64,000 nt of DNA, from NCBI GenBank assembly GCA_036877525.1, contig JAZGTH010000124.1:372001-436000 (forward strand). The letters run 5' to 3'. The notes beneath the pieces are model-generated. The model had not been told where the DNA came from. It was given only the letters and a program-made list of their open reading frames with translations, and made no database searches. Position 1 is the first letter of the stretch; every line of letters starts with the position of its first letter. A program made the translations under genes and the position numbers. The DNA is from Chromobotia macracanthus. Lineage: Eukaryota > Chordata > Actinopteri > Cypriniformes > Botiidae. This document shows, in pieces, positions 1 to 12,519 of this stretch.

Positions 1-500
1 TTCACTAGCAATTTATGCTGTTTTTGGTGAGTGTGATATAAATATATGAGAATCTATCAGCTAATCATTATATAATGTATATTAGTGTTAATAACCAAGG
101 AGTCTTACCCTTGGTAGTTTCTAGAAAGAAATCCCTTTGAGGTAGGCCAAACATAGTCCCTAGAGAACAATGCAAAATATTTGGCCATATACTGTTTTAC
201 TAAATATGTTTAGCCAATTTCACTATTCTCACCATTTTTAATTTCTTTCTTTCGCTCTACCTGCTTGTTAGCACAGAGAACAGCATTGTTTGGGCAGTCA
301 CGCTGTGTCAGAGCAGTACTGTTTACTTCCACTTTGTCACCTTCATCAAGAAATTATTCTGATGCACACTCCCTCTCAGGTCTCCCCACATCAATATGTG
401 TGCTGTGGAAAAAAATGCAGACAGCATTTAAATAATGAAAAGGAGGGCATGCTCCAGCTTGGCACTCTCTCTCTCTGTTTCTATTTCCTATTTTATGGGC
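1..500. other. AT-rich sequence, no gene seen
   Basis: No recognisable protein, RNA gene or complete repeat is visible. The open frame that crosses 290-736 is not protein-like and runs into a SINE-derived segment, so it is not called. Confidence 0.5.
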
Positions 501-504
501 AGTT

Positions 505-690
505 GTGGCTTACTGGTGTGTGTGTGCTCTGTATGTGTGTTCACGACTTGCAGTGTGTGTGTTTACTCCTCACCTGTGATGGGTTAAATGCAGAGGTCAC
601 ATTTTGGGTATGGGTTGCCATACATGACAAATACGTTACTTTGACAAATATGTCACTTTCACTATTTGTGTCTTGTTTCTTCATTCCCTC
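505..690 (+). repeat. SINE-like repeat, 3' body
   Basis: A GT-rich stretch is followed by the phrase GGGTTAAATGCAGAGGTCAC and a pyrimidine-rich tail with CACTTTCACTATT. The same ordered blocks recur at 49495-49790 on the plus strand and, inverted, at 7085-7410. A related tail is at 3295-3435. This is a dispersed fish SINE-type family; the copy lacks a clear tRNA-like head. Confidence 0.6.
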
Positions 691-770
691 AGACTTTTGT
701 TTATCTTTTCCCTTTTGTTACCTTAAAACTTTCTAGGAAAAAATGATTTGCCTAAATAACCTTCTGTTGT

Positions 771-943
771 GTCGATGTAGTGACACTAAGGGGTTTGACC
801 TTGGGAGACTGATCGCTCTGCTTTCTATAAAACAGCAATGAAAATTGGCCTTAGAAATAAGCATCAGTATGAAACAGCGAGTGGAATTTGCATCCCAAAC
901 TCTGCCCTGGATATCTGGGTATGAAAGGGAGATAGTGTGCACC
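771..943 (+). repeat. Left inverted terminal repeat of DIRS-like element
   Basis: Matches the reverse complement of 2655-2811 over its whole length with scattered differences. Shared blocks run from the GTCGATGTAGTGACAC end to the GTGTGCACC inner end. Confidence 0.7.
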
Positions 944-1043
944 CCTTCTTTCAGGTTTGTGCTGAGGAGCTGAGCAGTCAGCTGTCAATTCAGTTTTGCA
1001 GCAAGAAGGACACAACATCTTGTTCCCTCCATCAGAGTTCGAA

Positions 1044-1120
1044 GGTTACATACGTAACCGAGATGTTCCATTTCTGTCACCCACTCAATACTGAGTCAGT
1101 GTAGTGACACTAGGGGTCCC
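1044..1120 (+). repeat. Extra DIRS terminal-type segment
   Basis: Begins with GGTTACATACGTAACC (1044-1059), the exact reverse complement of the 16-mer at 59811-59826 that ends another DIRS-like copy. It continues with a TGTAGTGACACTAGGGG block shared with the terminal repeats at 771 and 2811. This may be the internal complementary region or the end of a second, nested element. Confidence 0.55.
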
Positions 1121-1349
1121 TATACTTCCACCATAATGGCTGAACCATGCTATGGACTCATTGCTATGGACAGGGCATGGTTGCTATGCCCGCAAGCATA
1201 GCACGTCTGAGAAAGTCATCACGGAATCCATAACCTTCAATGCACTGAAAGTGAGAAGCTACCAAAGGGATGGATCACCAGAAGGGAACTTACATGGGAA
1301 AATAAGCACTCATTATCACCTCTAGGGGGAATGGTGCTGTTGGAGCCTT

Positions 1350-1850
1350 GACACCGGTTCTTCAGGGTGCTTGTATGAAAAAATACTGGGTGTTGCCCAG
1401 CCCGCAGCTCTACAGATGTCTACTGTAGAGGTGCCTTTCACAAATACCAAAGATGAGGGTATCCATCTAGTTAAATATGCATGTACTCTGAATGGAGACA
1501 GTACACACTGGGATTTGTAAGCCTAAAGAATGGCATCCACAATCCAATGGGAAAGCCTCTGTTTGGAGAGAACCTTCCCCTTCTGTTGGCCTCCAAAGCA
1601 GACAAAATCTGCTTAGATCTTCTGCACTCCTCTGTGCGGTCCAGGTAGATATGTAAAGTGCATACTGGACACAGCAGGGACAGGGCTGGGTTACCGAGTC
1701 TGTGGGCACATATTCTAAGGAAAAGACCTCAGAATAATGTGAGAAAATCCTGGTCCAAACTGGAGGGACTCATTGGACACAGACAGTGCCTACAGATCCC
1801 CAGTCCTCTTAATTGAAGTGAGCATGGTCAGGATGCCTTCTTCTGAGAGA
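1350..1850 (-). pseudogene. DIRS tyrosine recombinase fragment
   Basis: Minus-strand translation resembles the recombinase catalytic region at 17000-17540. Shared features are a CP-C-VQAL-type segment, a stretch of Arg/Ser followed by phenylalanine-rich residues, a KQR-like region and a CGLGNTQYF-like box near 1400. Several stops and frame changes interrupt it, so it cannot be active. Confidence 0.55.
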
Positions 1851-2065
1851 GGGCAACTGAGTCCAAGGGTTCGACTGACTCCAAGGACTCAAAGGAAGGA
1901 ATCATAAGGGCTGTAAGGACCAAGGAGAGATCCCAAGAGGGGAAGGTTTAACCTCCTAGCACCTCTGAGGAATGTGATTTTGCCTTTCTAAGGATCTCCC
2001 ATCCAGTGTAATGTACTTTGATCTAGCTTCTTTATCTAGCCATGGGCTGAAGTAGCAACAGCATA

Positions 2066-2353
2066 TTAGAGTGATAGGGGCTGTAAAACCCCACCTGCAT
2101 TTTGGCTGGTGGAACAAGCTTGATCGCATTCTTTGCCAAAGACAATTTTCGCACACAGGAAACTAACTTCTCCAACTAAGAAGTGGACACTGCAGAACCT
2201 TGGTGGGCACCTGGCAAACTGAATTGCATAGCCAAGCCGAATTGTCCTGGTGAGCCAGCACAACAGGTTATGGAGGACAAGCCACTCACACACTGTGCTA
2301 GTGGCTGCAGCAGAATGATTGGTGTTCCCAAGATAGTGAGTGCTGCTAACCAC
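2066..2353 (-). pseudogene. DIRS reverse transcriptase, amino-terminal piece
   Basis: A 95-codon open stretch on the minus strand carries LTRTIRLGYAIQFARCPPRF followed by an acidic/hydrophobic segment. This is characteristic of the region just before the RT palm in DIRS-type elements. The frame stops before any catalytic motif, and the next recognisable sequence is the recombinase, so an internal deletion has removed the RT core. Confidence 0.6.
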
Positions 2354-2654
2354 AGGTAAAGCAGAACTGATGGCTATAAGGTTTGGCGGGAAGCAGATGA
2401 AGGGGGCTGCCTCTGGGGCCTATACCCTAAGGTATGACCATGCAGAGGCAGGATGTGCTTAATTGCCTCCATCAATTTCTTCATCGTTGAAAACTGGGGG
2501 ACAAAGTCCTCAACTCTTGTTGTCAAACAAGCCACCCTGGGAAATGGAAGCACTGAGAAAGCATACTTAGCCATAGATGTCTCCATAGATAGATGTCTCC
2601 AGTTCAAAGCAAAGCAAAACACGGATCAGCTTAAAAGAACAAATCTGAACAAGT

Positions 2655-2811
2655 GGTGCACACCATCTCCCTTTTATACCTGGATATCCAGAGATAGGCA
2701 TGCAAATCCCACTTACAAATTCCTATTATTTCTATGGCCAATTTTTGTTGTTGTTTTATATAAAATGCAGAAAGTCTCCTAAGGTCAAACCCCTAGTGTC
2801 ACTACATCGAC
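2655..2811 (-). repeat. Right inverted terminal repeat of DIRS-like element
   Basis: Reverse complement of 771-943 (shared GGTGCACAC...ATCTCCCTTTTATAC inner end and CACTACATCGAC outer end). Confidence 0.7.
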
Positions 2812-3294
2812 AATGTTGAGTGAGTGACAGAAAGGTAAACATTGTTTATATTTGTCTGTTCTAGTCTCAAAACAGAATCGTGACAAATACATTTATCATG
2901 ATTTTTATTTTTTATTACACATGGTGACAACATGCTTCTGGCAAATTAACTAATATGTTAATGTCAATAAGAAAGTATGATAAATCAATCATTTTATCAC
3001 TGTAATGAGGAATCCAAAACAACTAAACTGAGTTCCATGAGAATCTTTATTACAACGATATCCAAAAAACAAACAGGCACAATATCAGGGTAGGCAGCAA
3101 ACAATCAATAATCCAGAGAACAATCCAGAGATTGAGGAAGGCAGCACAAAAAATTTAAAATCAAAATTTAAATCAGAATACAGTCCGAGGTCTAAAAAAC
3201 AGAAAGTATACAGGGAAAGTATTCTCAGAAATGTCACTGTGCAATCATACTTTGAATAAGAAGGAAATTGATGTACCTTTACTGAAGTCATGGT
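2812..3294. other. No gene seen
   Basis: AT-rich sequence between the DIRS-like element and a SINE. Nothing recognised. Confidence 0.45.
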
Positions 3295-3435
3295 ATGGTT
3301 ACGACCTGACTTGTAAACAAAAGATCACAGGTTCAGTTCCCACAGCTGGTAAGAAACTTGGGAACACTATGGGTGTTCCCAAGGTCACATTTTAAGTATG
3401 GGTTACCATAAATTGACAAATATGCCATTTTTAAT
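3295..3435 (+). repeat. tRNA-derived SINE fragment
   Basis: Contains a pol III B-box-like GGTTCAGTTCC at about 3331-3341, preceded by tRNA-like sequence. It is followed by GGTCACATTTTAAGTATGGGTTACCATAAATTGACAAATATG, here quoted in part only: the AAGTATGGGTTACCAT block is shared with the copies at 505-690 and 49495-49790. Confidence 0.6.
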
Positions 3436-4496
3436 TCAGGTGTTTAAGTAGGGAATGAAATGAAAAGCATGTTCAGGCCTAATCAGTCTAAGAACAGGAT
3501 TGTGGGAAATGCAGTCCAAAATGGGGCTAGTACTCTGCTGGTGGTCAGAGGAGGTATTTTTAAGACACTGTATTCATAACAATCAGGCTTAGGAGTTGGA
3601 GAATAGTATCTGCCAAGGAACTGTCAGAATTCCTTGCACAGCACAGCATGGGCATTCCCTGCAGAATTCTGGAGGGATTACTTAGATGACTGCATTGTCT
3701 CTGGGGTGGGCATGCCTGCAGGAGCCTCCTCTCAGACACAAAGTTCAGACCCACACTATTTACAGTTTTGTGTTGCTCACTAGTATAGGTTTTGTGCTGT
3801 TAATTGTAATGCTTGGATGTTGCATGAATTACTTAATTGCTTTTAAGAGAGTTATAAATTATTTAGAGTTTAAATCGTTAAACAAACACATGTAAGTGCA
3901 CCTGAAATGCTTTGTTTTACGAATCTTATATGCCAGCTTTAAGAGGGTTGGAAGCAAAAATCAGTGCTGTCACATGACCAATATACAGGCTTTGGGTTTA
4001 TTTATGCAATGGAGGATTTTATGTTTTAAGGAAGCCTATTACTCCTAATCTAGGTGTGTAAATGGATTCAGGAACAGAGAAGGATTATAGCTGCCGCTAA
4101 TGTTATTTAATCTCAGAATTCAGCATGTTTCTGATGGCCCTTTATAACCTCATGATCACCAGATGAGGGATTTGGCATAGATAAGGCTGCTGCCAACCAC
4201 ACATTCCATCTCAAACCTTGTCAGCAGCTCAAATGCTTCCTGTTTCCTACATACTTTACTGTATAGTGTCTTTAAAATATACTGTACATTTGACCTCTGA
4301 TGGACTGGCCTGTCTGCCCCAGAAATGCTGGAGTAGGCTCCAGCACTTATCACGACCTTGTGTAAGCAGAATATAGAAAATTGATTAATATTTGACACTT
4401 AACATGAATAGGGCAGAAAAAGGGCCTAGAATTGATCTATAAAAGAGGAATTTATCCATCAACCTCAGAAGGTCAAACAAATTATTATATGAGCAC
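3436..4496. other. Downstream flank of cxxc4, no gene seen
   Basis: Unique-looking AT-rich sequence beyond the last candidate poly(A) signal. Short open frames on both strands show no recognisable protein. Confidence 0.4.
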
Positions 4497-4502
4497 TTTA
4501 TT
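4497..4502 (-). terminator. cxxc4: Candidate distal poly(A) signal of cxxc4
   Basis: TTTATT on the plus strand reads AATAAA on the minus strand, about 1.86 kb past the cxxc4 stop codon. Which of several such signals is used cannot be decided from sequence. Confidence 0.3.
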
Positions 4503-6362
4503 GTGAGGTTGGCATTTTATGCGAACCCTGTTACAAAAACAACAGGAAATACAGTTTAAAACCTTGATTTGTGTATGTTCATTTTCCAGCAATAAACAAG
4601 AAATTTAAGTTTTTATCAATAAATTACATTTAAAAATAAACTATGCAAGAATATGTTACTGGGTTTGTAGGTGCTAGGTAGCTAGGTAGATTTTCCATAA
4701 ATTAAAGGTTTAATTAATTGACAGTTAAATTTTTAATTGACAGTTAAATGTCATTAAAATTTGTTAGAATTGAGTAAAAAAATACTTTTTTACAATACAT
4801 TATGATTTTAATTCCAAAGTCGCTATTTGTGAAAACAAAGTATAGTGCTTTGAGATACTGTATTTAAAGCAATAATATTACACCACATTAATTTCAGTGT
4901 TCAGTGTTATGCCTTTGGCTAAATTCTATATGCATTCACTCATGCACTGCATTTAAAGGTATAATATTATACCACATTTATGACATATAATATTAGTTTT
5001 CTCAGTACACAGTGCATTTCTTGCTTGGTTGTGCTCTTTATTCTCTTTTCCAAACTTTTAAAAATGACTCCATCCTCAGAATATATAAAGCTTGATTTAC
5101 CCAAACAACCATCTTCCCATCAACCTACTCCATCCACCCCCCTCCACACACACCCTTTCCATGCTTTACAAACCACATGGGATTTCAGTCTCACTTTAAA
5201 GCTTAACGCCTCTGGGAGCAGCTCTCTTCTCCATGTGACATTTTTGCATTCTAAGGGAAGATGGGACTGACAAAGATTTCAGTTTTTTCTGTATTTCTTT
5301 GTCCTTTTTTATACCTTACGATGGTTTGCATTACAATTACAGGTAGAAAAAATATATGGTTATATGGTTGTATTAATATAAGAAATATAATAAATGTATG
5401 CATATTATGACTGATTTACGCAGATATGCACAAGTCCTTTATTATTTTAACACATAAAAGCATCACAACATTATACAAATTCTTAATTCTTTAAAGCAAA
5501 AACACATTTACACATGCAACATTAGGGTAAAGACAATGAGCAACTTGGATAATTTATTTTGGAATGTGTAGTATACTGCGTTGTGAACATTAAAAATGTA
5601 AATAGCTAATCTTACCATGATGTTCACAAAATTTCTTTACTGGATCTCTACCAACCTTTAGGCAGCTTTTTAAACAGTTTCAACCAAAACTAAACAGAAT
5701 GCAATAAAACTATTTAAACAACCTTAAATCACCTTTTCTTAGTGTTACCAGACTTTTAAAAGTGCACTATGGCAGCAAGATGTGCCCTGCACCTTACTAT
5801 GCCACACAAAACCAACACAATTGAAAATAAATCTACTGCCTTTTGTTTACTGTCCATATACAGTGTATCAATTACAAAACATCACAATAATTACAGAGGA
5901 CACAATGTGCCCTCTTGAAATTGGCGGTTTAGGTGAAAAGAGGTATTTTTAAGATCGTTTCATAGAACGCTGGAATATGATGGCAGAGAACAATTACCTT
6001 TATTGCTGCAGATCTAAAAAATGTAGTATGTTTGCAAGATATTTGTGATCTTATTGGCATGTGACATTAATTCTTCCTGTTTGTAATGATTGTCTGCTTA
6101 GTTCTTTACATAAAGAGTGGCTGTAACACATTGATAGACACTGAAAAATATACATTATGATATTGCCAAAATGTACAATAATAATTACACAGGAAAATGA
6201 AATTACAGAATTCTTTTGTTAACATTTTCATTTTGTGTCCCACCCCCTCTCATGCTCTGTCATCCACAGGCAGGGTTTGGTTCTGGGTCCTGAAGCCCTG
6301 CAAGTTCCTTTTTGTGGTAAGTCTGTGACATCACTACATATGATGTTACGTGATTCACAGCT
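4503..6362 (-). other. cxxc4: Probable cxxc4 3' untranslated region
   Basis: AT-rich, repeat-free sequence directly downstream of the cxxc4 stop codon on the minus strand. AATAAA signals on this strand occur at 6004-5999, 5443-5438 and 4502-4497. No protein-like frame or dispersed repeat was recognised here. The extent of the UTR is inferred. Confidence 0.45.
5999..6004 (-). terminator. cxxc4: Candidate proximal poly(A) signal of cxxc4
   Basis: Minus-strand AATAAA about 360 nt after the stop codon, followed by T/G-containing sequence. It would give a short 3' UTR. Confidence 0.35.
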
Positions 6363-6407
6363 CTAAAAGAACCATCGAAATGCTTCCCCGTTGTTAACTG
6401 GCGTTCT
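6363..6407 (-). CDS. cxxc4: cxxc4 terminal coding exon (14 codons plus stop)
   Basis: Minus-strand sequence reads an acceptor (TTTGTTTTCTCCAG, AG at 6409-6408) followed by codons for RTPVNNGEAFRWFF and TAG. The EAFRWFF tail and the RTPV start are diagnostic of the CXXC4 carboxyl end. The reading phase matches the donor at 23942-23941. The exon is too short to stand out as an open frame and continues into the 3' UTR. Confidence 0.92.
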   Translation of the reverse strand, partial: RTPVNNGEAFRWFF

Positions 6408-9400
6408 CTGGAGAAAACAAAGGACAGAGCACAAAAGAAAAGCATTATTATTAGGACAAAACAATTGCTTCATATAGCTCCTTTCCTGTTAAAAGCAGCT
6501 GTGCAGTTTGCAGTTGTATACTATACACTCTGCATTATACATTTTATTTGTAAACCTGGAACTCTATCAGTGGTGCCATCATATACATTGAACAGTGTTA
6601 TGAAAATATACTGAAAATATGCACTACTTTGCCTAACCCTAATCTAAAGGATTTTGTGTATCCTTAAACCATAAACCAAATCCTAAAATATATGCTACAT
6701 TGCAGATTGTATGTATCAAAATCATAACTATAACTGACACTGCTTCATGCAACCTTCATGCAAGTCAGTAATAATTATATCAGCCAGAAGGTTGCATATC
6801 ACTGGTTGGCACTGGCAGGCGGACCTCAGAGTATTAGCCCAACAAATTCATAGCATCCCAAGCCACCATGAACAAAACATTGTGTTGCACTCCTGATTGG
6901 GAGAAAGACACAAGGACAGCTTGTTTCTTGCTCTCTATTATTGATTTGGCTATTTGGTTCTATCACTCTCTATGTCCTCAGACTCCAGGCTGGATCCCCA
7001 AAACTAGAGCTTCGCCAACACTGCACAACTCAAACGATATGAGAACTGAGATCTTCCTCACAAATGATGTAAACTCTTGCTTAGTTTAGTTTACATTTAC
7101 ATTTATTCATTTAGCAGTCACTTTTTTCTGAAGTGACCTACAAATGCAAGAGCATTTTACATTTTGCCAAAAGAGTCAACAAGCCTAGTCTACAAAGACT
7201 AGGCCTGTACAGTCAACAAGCCTACTTGAAATGTAACCTCTGCATTTAACTCATACCAGTGAGAAGTGAACACACACACTGCAATTCATGAACCCACACA
7301 CACTCCAAGCAGTGGGCAGCTATCACAGCAGTGCCTGAAAGCTAATTGAACCTATGAACATGGCATTACAAGTCTGATTCTATAACCATTAGGCCACGAA
7401 TGCCAGTTCATTGGCTAAGTCATTAACAAGTGCACTGGGTAAATGTCAGTCAATGAACTGGCTCCTTTTTAATACAGGCTTCAGGTAATCGCTACACCTG
7501 GGAGGTGTTCCCCATAGCGTCAGCTGCTGACGCAGCATCACAATGAAGTCAGAACAGAGCCGCATTGTTAACCATCCCCTGCCCAAGCTTTTAAACACAT
7601 ATTTAACTTCTCTATATTCAGCTGTAATACTATTTTAGCTGTGATTTCAGATGTTTATATTCAAGCTGTATGTCCTTGTGGCTAAATTTGCATAGCATAT
7701 ATAAAGCAAGGCCAAGGTTATGGGGCTGATTCCCAGGAAAAACACCTTCAAGAAACTGTAAGCCACTGGATAAAAGTGTAAAATTGCATCATGTTAATGT
7801 TACTAAAACACCTGGGCATGATTTGATCTTGTGACCACTAGATACCACTAGAGGGTGGGTGAGGGTTAAAATCCTTCACAGCAATGGCCCTGTTGTCATA
7901 ACAGAATTTAAAAGGATATCTGCAGTAAACAAAAACACAAATTACTAAATTAAAAGTACAGGAGTTAAGAGACCAAAGGGTTTATTCAAATTAGATTATC
8001 TTTTCACATTTTGTATGTAACTGCAGCCAAGCAAAATTAACTTAAAATTAAAATTAAATTAAAATTAGTGCCGTGGAAAAAAGCCATCTTTACTGAGAAA
8101 CCTTCTTAGGAAAAACAGTTGTGGCTCAGTGAAGATTTTTTCTCTAGATTCATGTATTTCCACACTGATCAGTCCCAAGTGGAAATGTGGTTTGCTATAG
8201 ACTGTAATGACCCTGATGTGCGTGGCTGGCATGTCTACGTTTTGTTAAGTCTCACACTATTGATCTGCTTGAGACTTCCTGAGTGCTGCTCAAATTCACT
8301 TTTAGTCGTCTCTCCTTGCCTCACTGCTGTGACCAGGCACAAAGAAAGCTCAATTAGCACAGTTCGACAACGGTTTTCTCCCGCCTGCGCACTGCATCAA
8401 AATCACGCCATCAAGCCACCCAGAGAGAGGGGGGGAGGGCACAGGAAATGGAAGGGGTAGTGTTACAATGGGGTTATGCAAGTAACTCTGAGGTCTCATC
8501 TGCAATCTAAAGACATCAGGGTAATGGTTCGGCCAACTGGCAGGACATGCATAAATATTTGCCTGCATTCATTGCCTAACCTGTCTCAAAAATATACATC
8601 GATGAATGCACAATATGCCAGGGACCATTTTGGTGCCTGATTAATCCAGAATCAGATAATATTATTTTTTAAAGTAATTTTTTGTACTTGTCTTTTCTTA
8701 ATGGTTCTTAATGGTTAATTAACAATTGTTCCACCAAGTAATATAGTTAATTATTCTAACTATAGCTTGCATGCATTAGCATAGCAACTTGCTTGCATTA
8801 TTCTAGAATGTGCAGTTACGGGCAGTGGTGTAATCTTTTGTAGTGAGTATACTGTGATTTTTGAGTATACTGTAATGACCCTGATGTGCGTGGCTGGGTG
8901 AGTATGACCAGCCTCATACTCACCCATCCCAGAGCGACACCCCATAAGCACCACCACACTCACTAATGCATACTATATGCATCTACATGTAATTAAGAGC
9001 ATTCTAAAAGACTGCTTATGTGTTATCAATTTATTATAAGCAATTTTCATAGTGTTAATCGCTGAATATGGTCAATGGTCACTGTAGGACAGATTTTATC
9101 AGCTGGCAATTTTCAATGCACATTTAAGAATACAAGTTGCAATTATTATCAGCAATAATGAAAAGCTAAGGCTTATTAGTAGCAGTTTTAACAATGAACA
9201 ATTGTGCAGTTTTGTCACCAGTGTTTGCCACAGGATTTTGTGAGACTGTAGGGTTGGAACTCTTCCCCTCTAGACAGGTACAACAAGAAAATGTTGTACA
9301 TTTTAAAGGTAAATGCATCAATCTAAATGCAAAAATCTAAATTAAGTGATTATAAGAACTATAAAGAAACAATGCTGTGCTCCAGCTAATAATTTAATAA

Positions 9401-12400
9401 TTGGTTGCATAGAAATGAATGGTGGGGATAGGATACAAAAGTCACATACACAACACATGGTAAAGATAGAGTTCACAAATGGTCAAAACATAGTCTTCAC
9501 TATATGAATTCCTGTTAAAGCTACTAAAGTTATTCAGTCAAGAGCAGTGAGTGATTCTTTTGATTCTTAATTAATACTAATGCCATTAATATTAATATTA
9601 ACAAACTTTATATATGAATAATCATCAAAACATTTTGGCATTTTGACAACTTTGTGTGGATTCGTCTATTTACAGTAAGTCCACTAAGCAGAGAAAAAAC
9701 TTTGCACGCTTTGGTTGTGTGCATACAGAAAACCACTGTCAGACTGCCTTGGTGTTTTGAATGCAGCCCAGTTAAATAATATAATGCTACCTGCACAGCT
9801 TATGGTTCCAGTTTGTGCGCACGTGACACATAGGAGCTAAAGCACCAGCTGTGGTTGGAGCAGAAGGGGGCGGGGGTCTGACTGACTGAGAGTGACAAAT
9901 GCCACAGTCTAGATATTGAATGGGAAACACTACTATCACCAACACTCATCAGCCTCACCTGGCTCATTTTGTGCAATTTCTGTAACATTAACATTAACTA
10001 ACATAACATAAGTAACTGTAACATAAGTCAGTGTTTCACTACACAGACGGGGTAAATTCCTGAATAAAACTGTAAAAGCTCAGTCACACAACATTGTTGC
10101 ATGTTGCATCCGTGCGCTTTTTCAAGTGGGTATACAGAAATCCTTGACCACTGATTACACCACTGGTTACAGGTGTGTGTTTATAGTAATTTTACAGCTT
10201 TGAACGTGGCTCCGAACAGCCAATTTACTAGGACAAATTGTAATATCAGCTACCAAATTTATCATTGCTTATAACGTTAGCAAAAATAATCAGTTATTGG
10301 TATCTGCCAAATTTCTATATCTATAATCCTGAGTCCTACCTAATATGTTCATAACATCAGTATGAATGCATTTATCTGACTGAGATGCATCAATTAAAGA
10401 ATACAGACTTATTTCCTCCTTACAAAGAAAGACAGGTCAAAGCTGAAATCAGGCAGGCTAAATGAGGGAGAGAGTTCTGAATGTTGTGGGAGTCCTAACA
10501 GCCATTGACACTGATTGGGGACCGCAGATGCAGTTAATGACAGGGGCTGGGCATGTTCTGGTCTGATTGAGGTGTGGGGGTGTGGAAGAAAAGAGGAAAA
10601 AATGAGGGAGGCAGAGTGCTGACTGGCAAAATGGCAAAAAATACAGACATTTATACATTTAAAGACACGTAGCCTGTTTTACAAAAGTATGCACATCCCC
10701 AGCCCCCAGCAGCCCTGATACAGGGATTCATGGAGGCCACAGATAAACCACTCAAGACCACGAGGATGATAATAGCAGACACTGCAGAGCCTCAAATTTC
10801 ATCAGCACTGGGCCGTCCATATAGATTAGTTTAAGAGTGAAACATGTTCACTGATATATGGTAAAGACACACCATCAGGTTCAGTAACCTTTTGTATGGA
10901 GAAGATACTGTACTTTTACGAAAATGTATTATTGTAACCATAGTTTAAGATGAGCAGCCACCACATCATCAAAAAATAAAGAAAAATTTGAATAACTTCT
11001 TATATTAGAAATATCACAATAATTTTTTAGAAAAATGTATTACTATTTTTCAGTAGTAACAATAACTATCTGTTCATCTAAAATGTGTTACGTATTATGA
11101 TCATCTTTACTTGTGAGAAAGTTTTTTGTTGGCGTAAAGTTTAAGATACAGAAGGCTGATGGATGAAGGGGGGATTGGGGGATTCAGTGACAGTAGCTGA
11201 AACCCTCATTTCTTCACGATAGGAATATCAGTCCAGGCAGTCTGCTGATGTGCTTCAGAATGCTCATTATAATGCACAGCCTATACATTGCCCTGACATA
11301 TACATTATTTATTAACGTATGGACTAGGAACCAGACCACCATTTATGACTGCAATCCTTTGGAGGCAATTCTGACAGATTCTTTCATAAATAAATAAATA
11401 AATCTTTACTTTCTCTCTTCTGCTTTTGCCTATCCTTCCTACATAAGAATAGCTTGTGACCTCAGACTGCTTCATCCGCTAAACCTGTAAACATTTTTCA
11501 TGTGCATTCCCTGCTCAGACTCAAAGGTCCAATGCGAAAGTAGTGATAAACCATTACTTGTCAGGCCAGTTAATCAACTGATTAAATAGTGTGCAAAAAA
11601 AATGTTAATTTTAATTTTGTACCTTATTTACAATGACTAATATGTAATTATTAGAACACTATTAGAACACTATTAGAACACTGGGAAGTCAGCCGATATA
11701 GGTCACCATGTTTTTCCTGGGTACATATAATAAAAAACAACACAATAAAAAACAACACAATCAATAAAGTATTCAATAATAAAAACCATCCCTTTATGAA
11801 TTAAGCAATTAAGACCGAAAAGACATTAGAAAGAGGAAAGAAATATAGAGAATATGCTGACAAAAAGAGGGAAAAACAGATTCAAGCAGTTTAAGGCTGT
11901 GAAGGCCAGCAAAAATTCAGGGCTCCTCTCTAGACAGAAATAAAAGTTTCTCTAGTGCAGTCAGCCCTAACTGATGTGCTATATATTGCCTGTCACTCTA
12001 TTCTGCAGGAATGTTGGGGTGTTGCTGAGCTTAAACCTGGAAGGTACAGCAATCCATCACAAACATTCACAGGAGGAGATCTCATCTCAGAGTCGGTAGC
12101 CAATATCCCACCCACTTGAACAGCATATAAAAGGGCCAGTTCAAGGCAAATGCAAGGCTAATCTTAATCTTCTACATTCTGTTGACTGATTGCATCACAA
12201 TATTTACATGCAAATAGAATTAATTTTTTATTAAGAATAAAGGCAATCATTATAATTGCAATCACTGTCTTTTCCAAAATACATTTTTGAAAAGTATCTC
12301 ACATTGTCTAAGCATAGATACTGGACTTGTGAATTAGCCGTTCATATCACAGAATGTATAATACAATTGTATGAGATACCCAATAAGATGTCATGATAGT

Positions 12401-12454
12401 AAAATTCTCTGTTTACTGTAAAAACATCTACTTATGCAAAGACATAAAAGGAGA

Positions 12455-12519
<65 letters not shown>

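Larger units (their letters stand above)
771..2811 (-). mobile_element. Degenerate DIRS-like retroelement with inverted ends
   Basis: A tyrosine-recombinase (DIRS-type) retrotransposon remnant. The two ends, 771-943 and 2655-2811, are inverted copies of each other and both contain a GATGTAGTGACACTA-type block and a GATATC-containing block. Between them the minus strand shows an RT amino-terminal piece (2353-2066) followed directly by a recombinase piece (about 1850-1350), so most of the RT and RNase H is missing. A second terminal-type segment in direct orientation with the left end begins near 1044. The coding parts are full of stops. DIRS elements integrate by a tyrosine recombinase rather than a DDE integrase. 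Confidence 0.7.

Noticed and set aside
290..736. 148-codon plus-strand open frame
   Set aside because: Composition is Cys/Leu/Val-rich and half of it is SINE sequence (GTGTGTG and the GGGTTAAATGCAGAGG block). No domain or splice context supports a gene.
3331..3341. Functional tRNA gene from the B-box-like sequence
   Set aside because: No cloverleaf can be formed with the flanking sequence. It is the head of a SINE.
8203..8466. Solo LTR (TGTAATGACC ... TGTTACA)
   Set aside because: The ends look LTR-like, but there is no matching target duplication and the first 29 bp recur without the rest at 8869.
8869..8940. Helitron 3' end based on the hairpin
   Set aside because: No CTRR terminus follows the hairpin on either strand.
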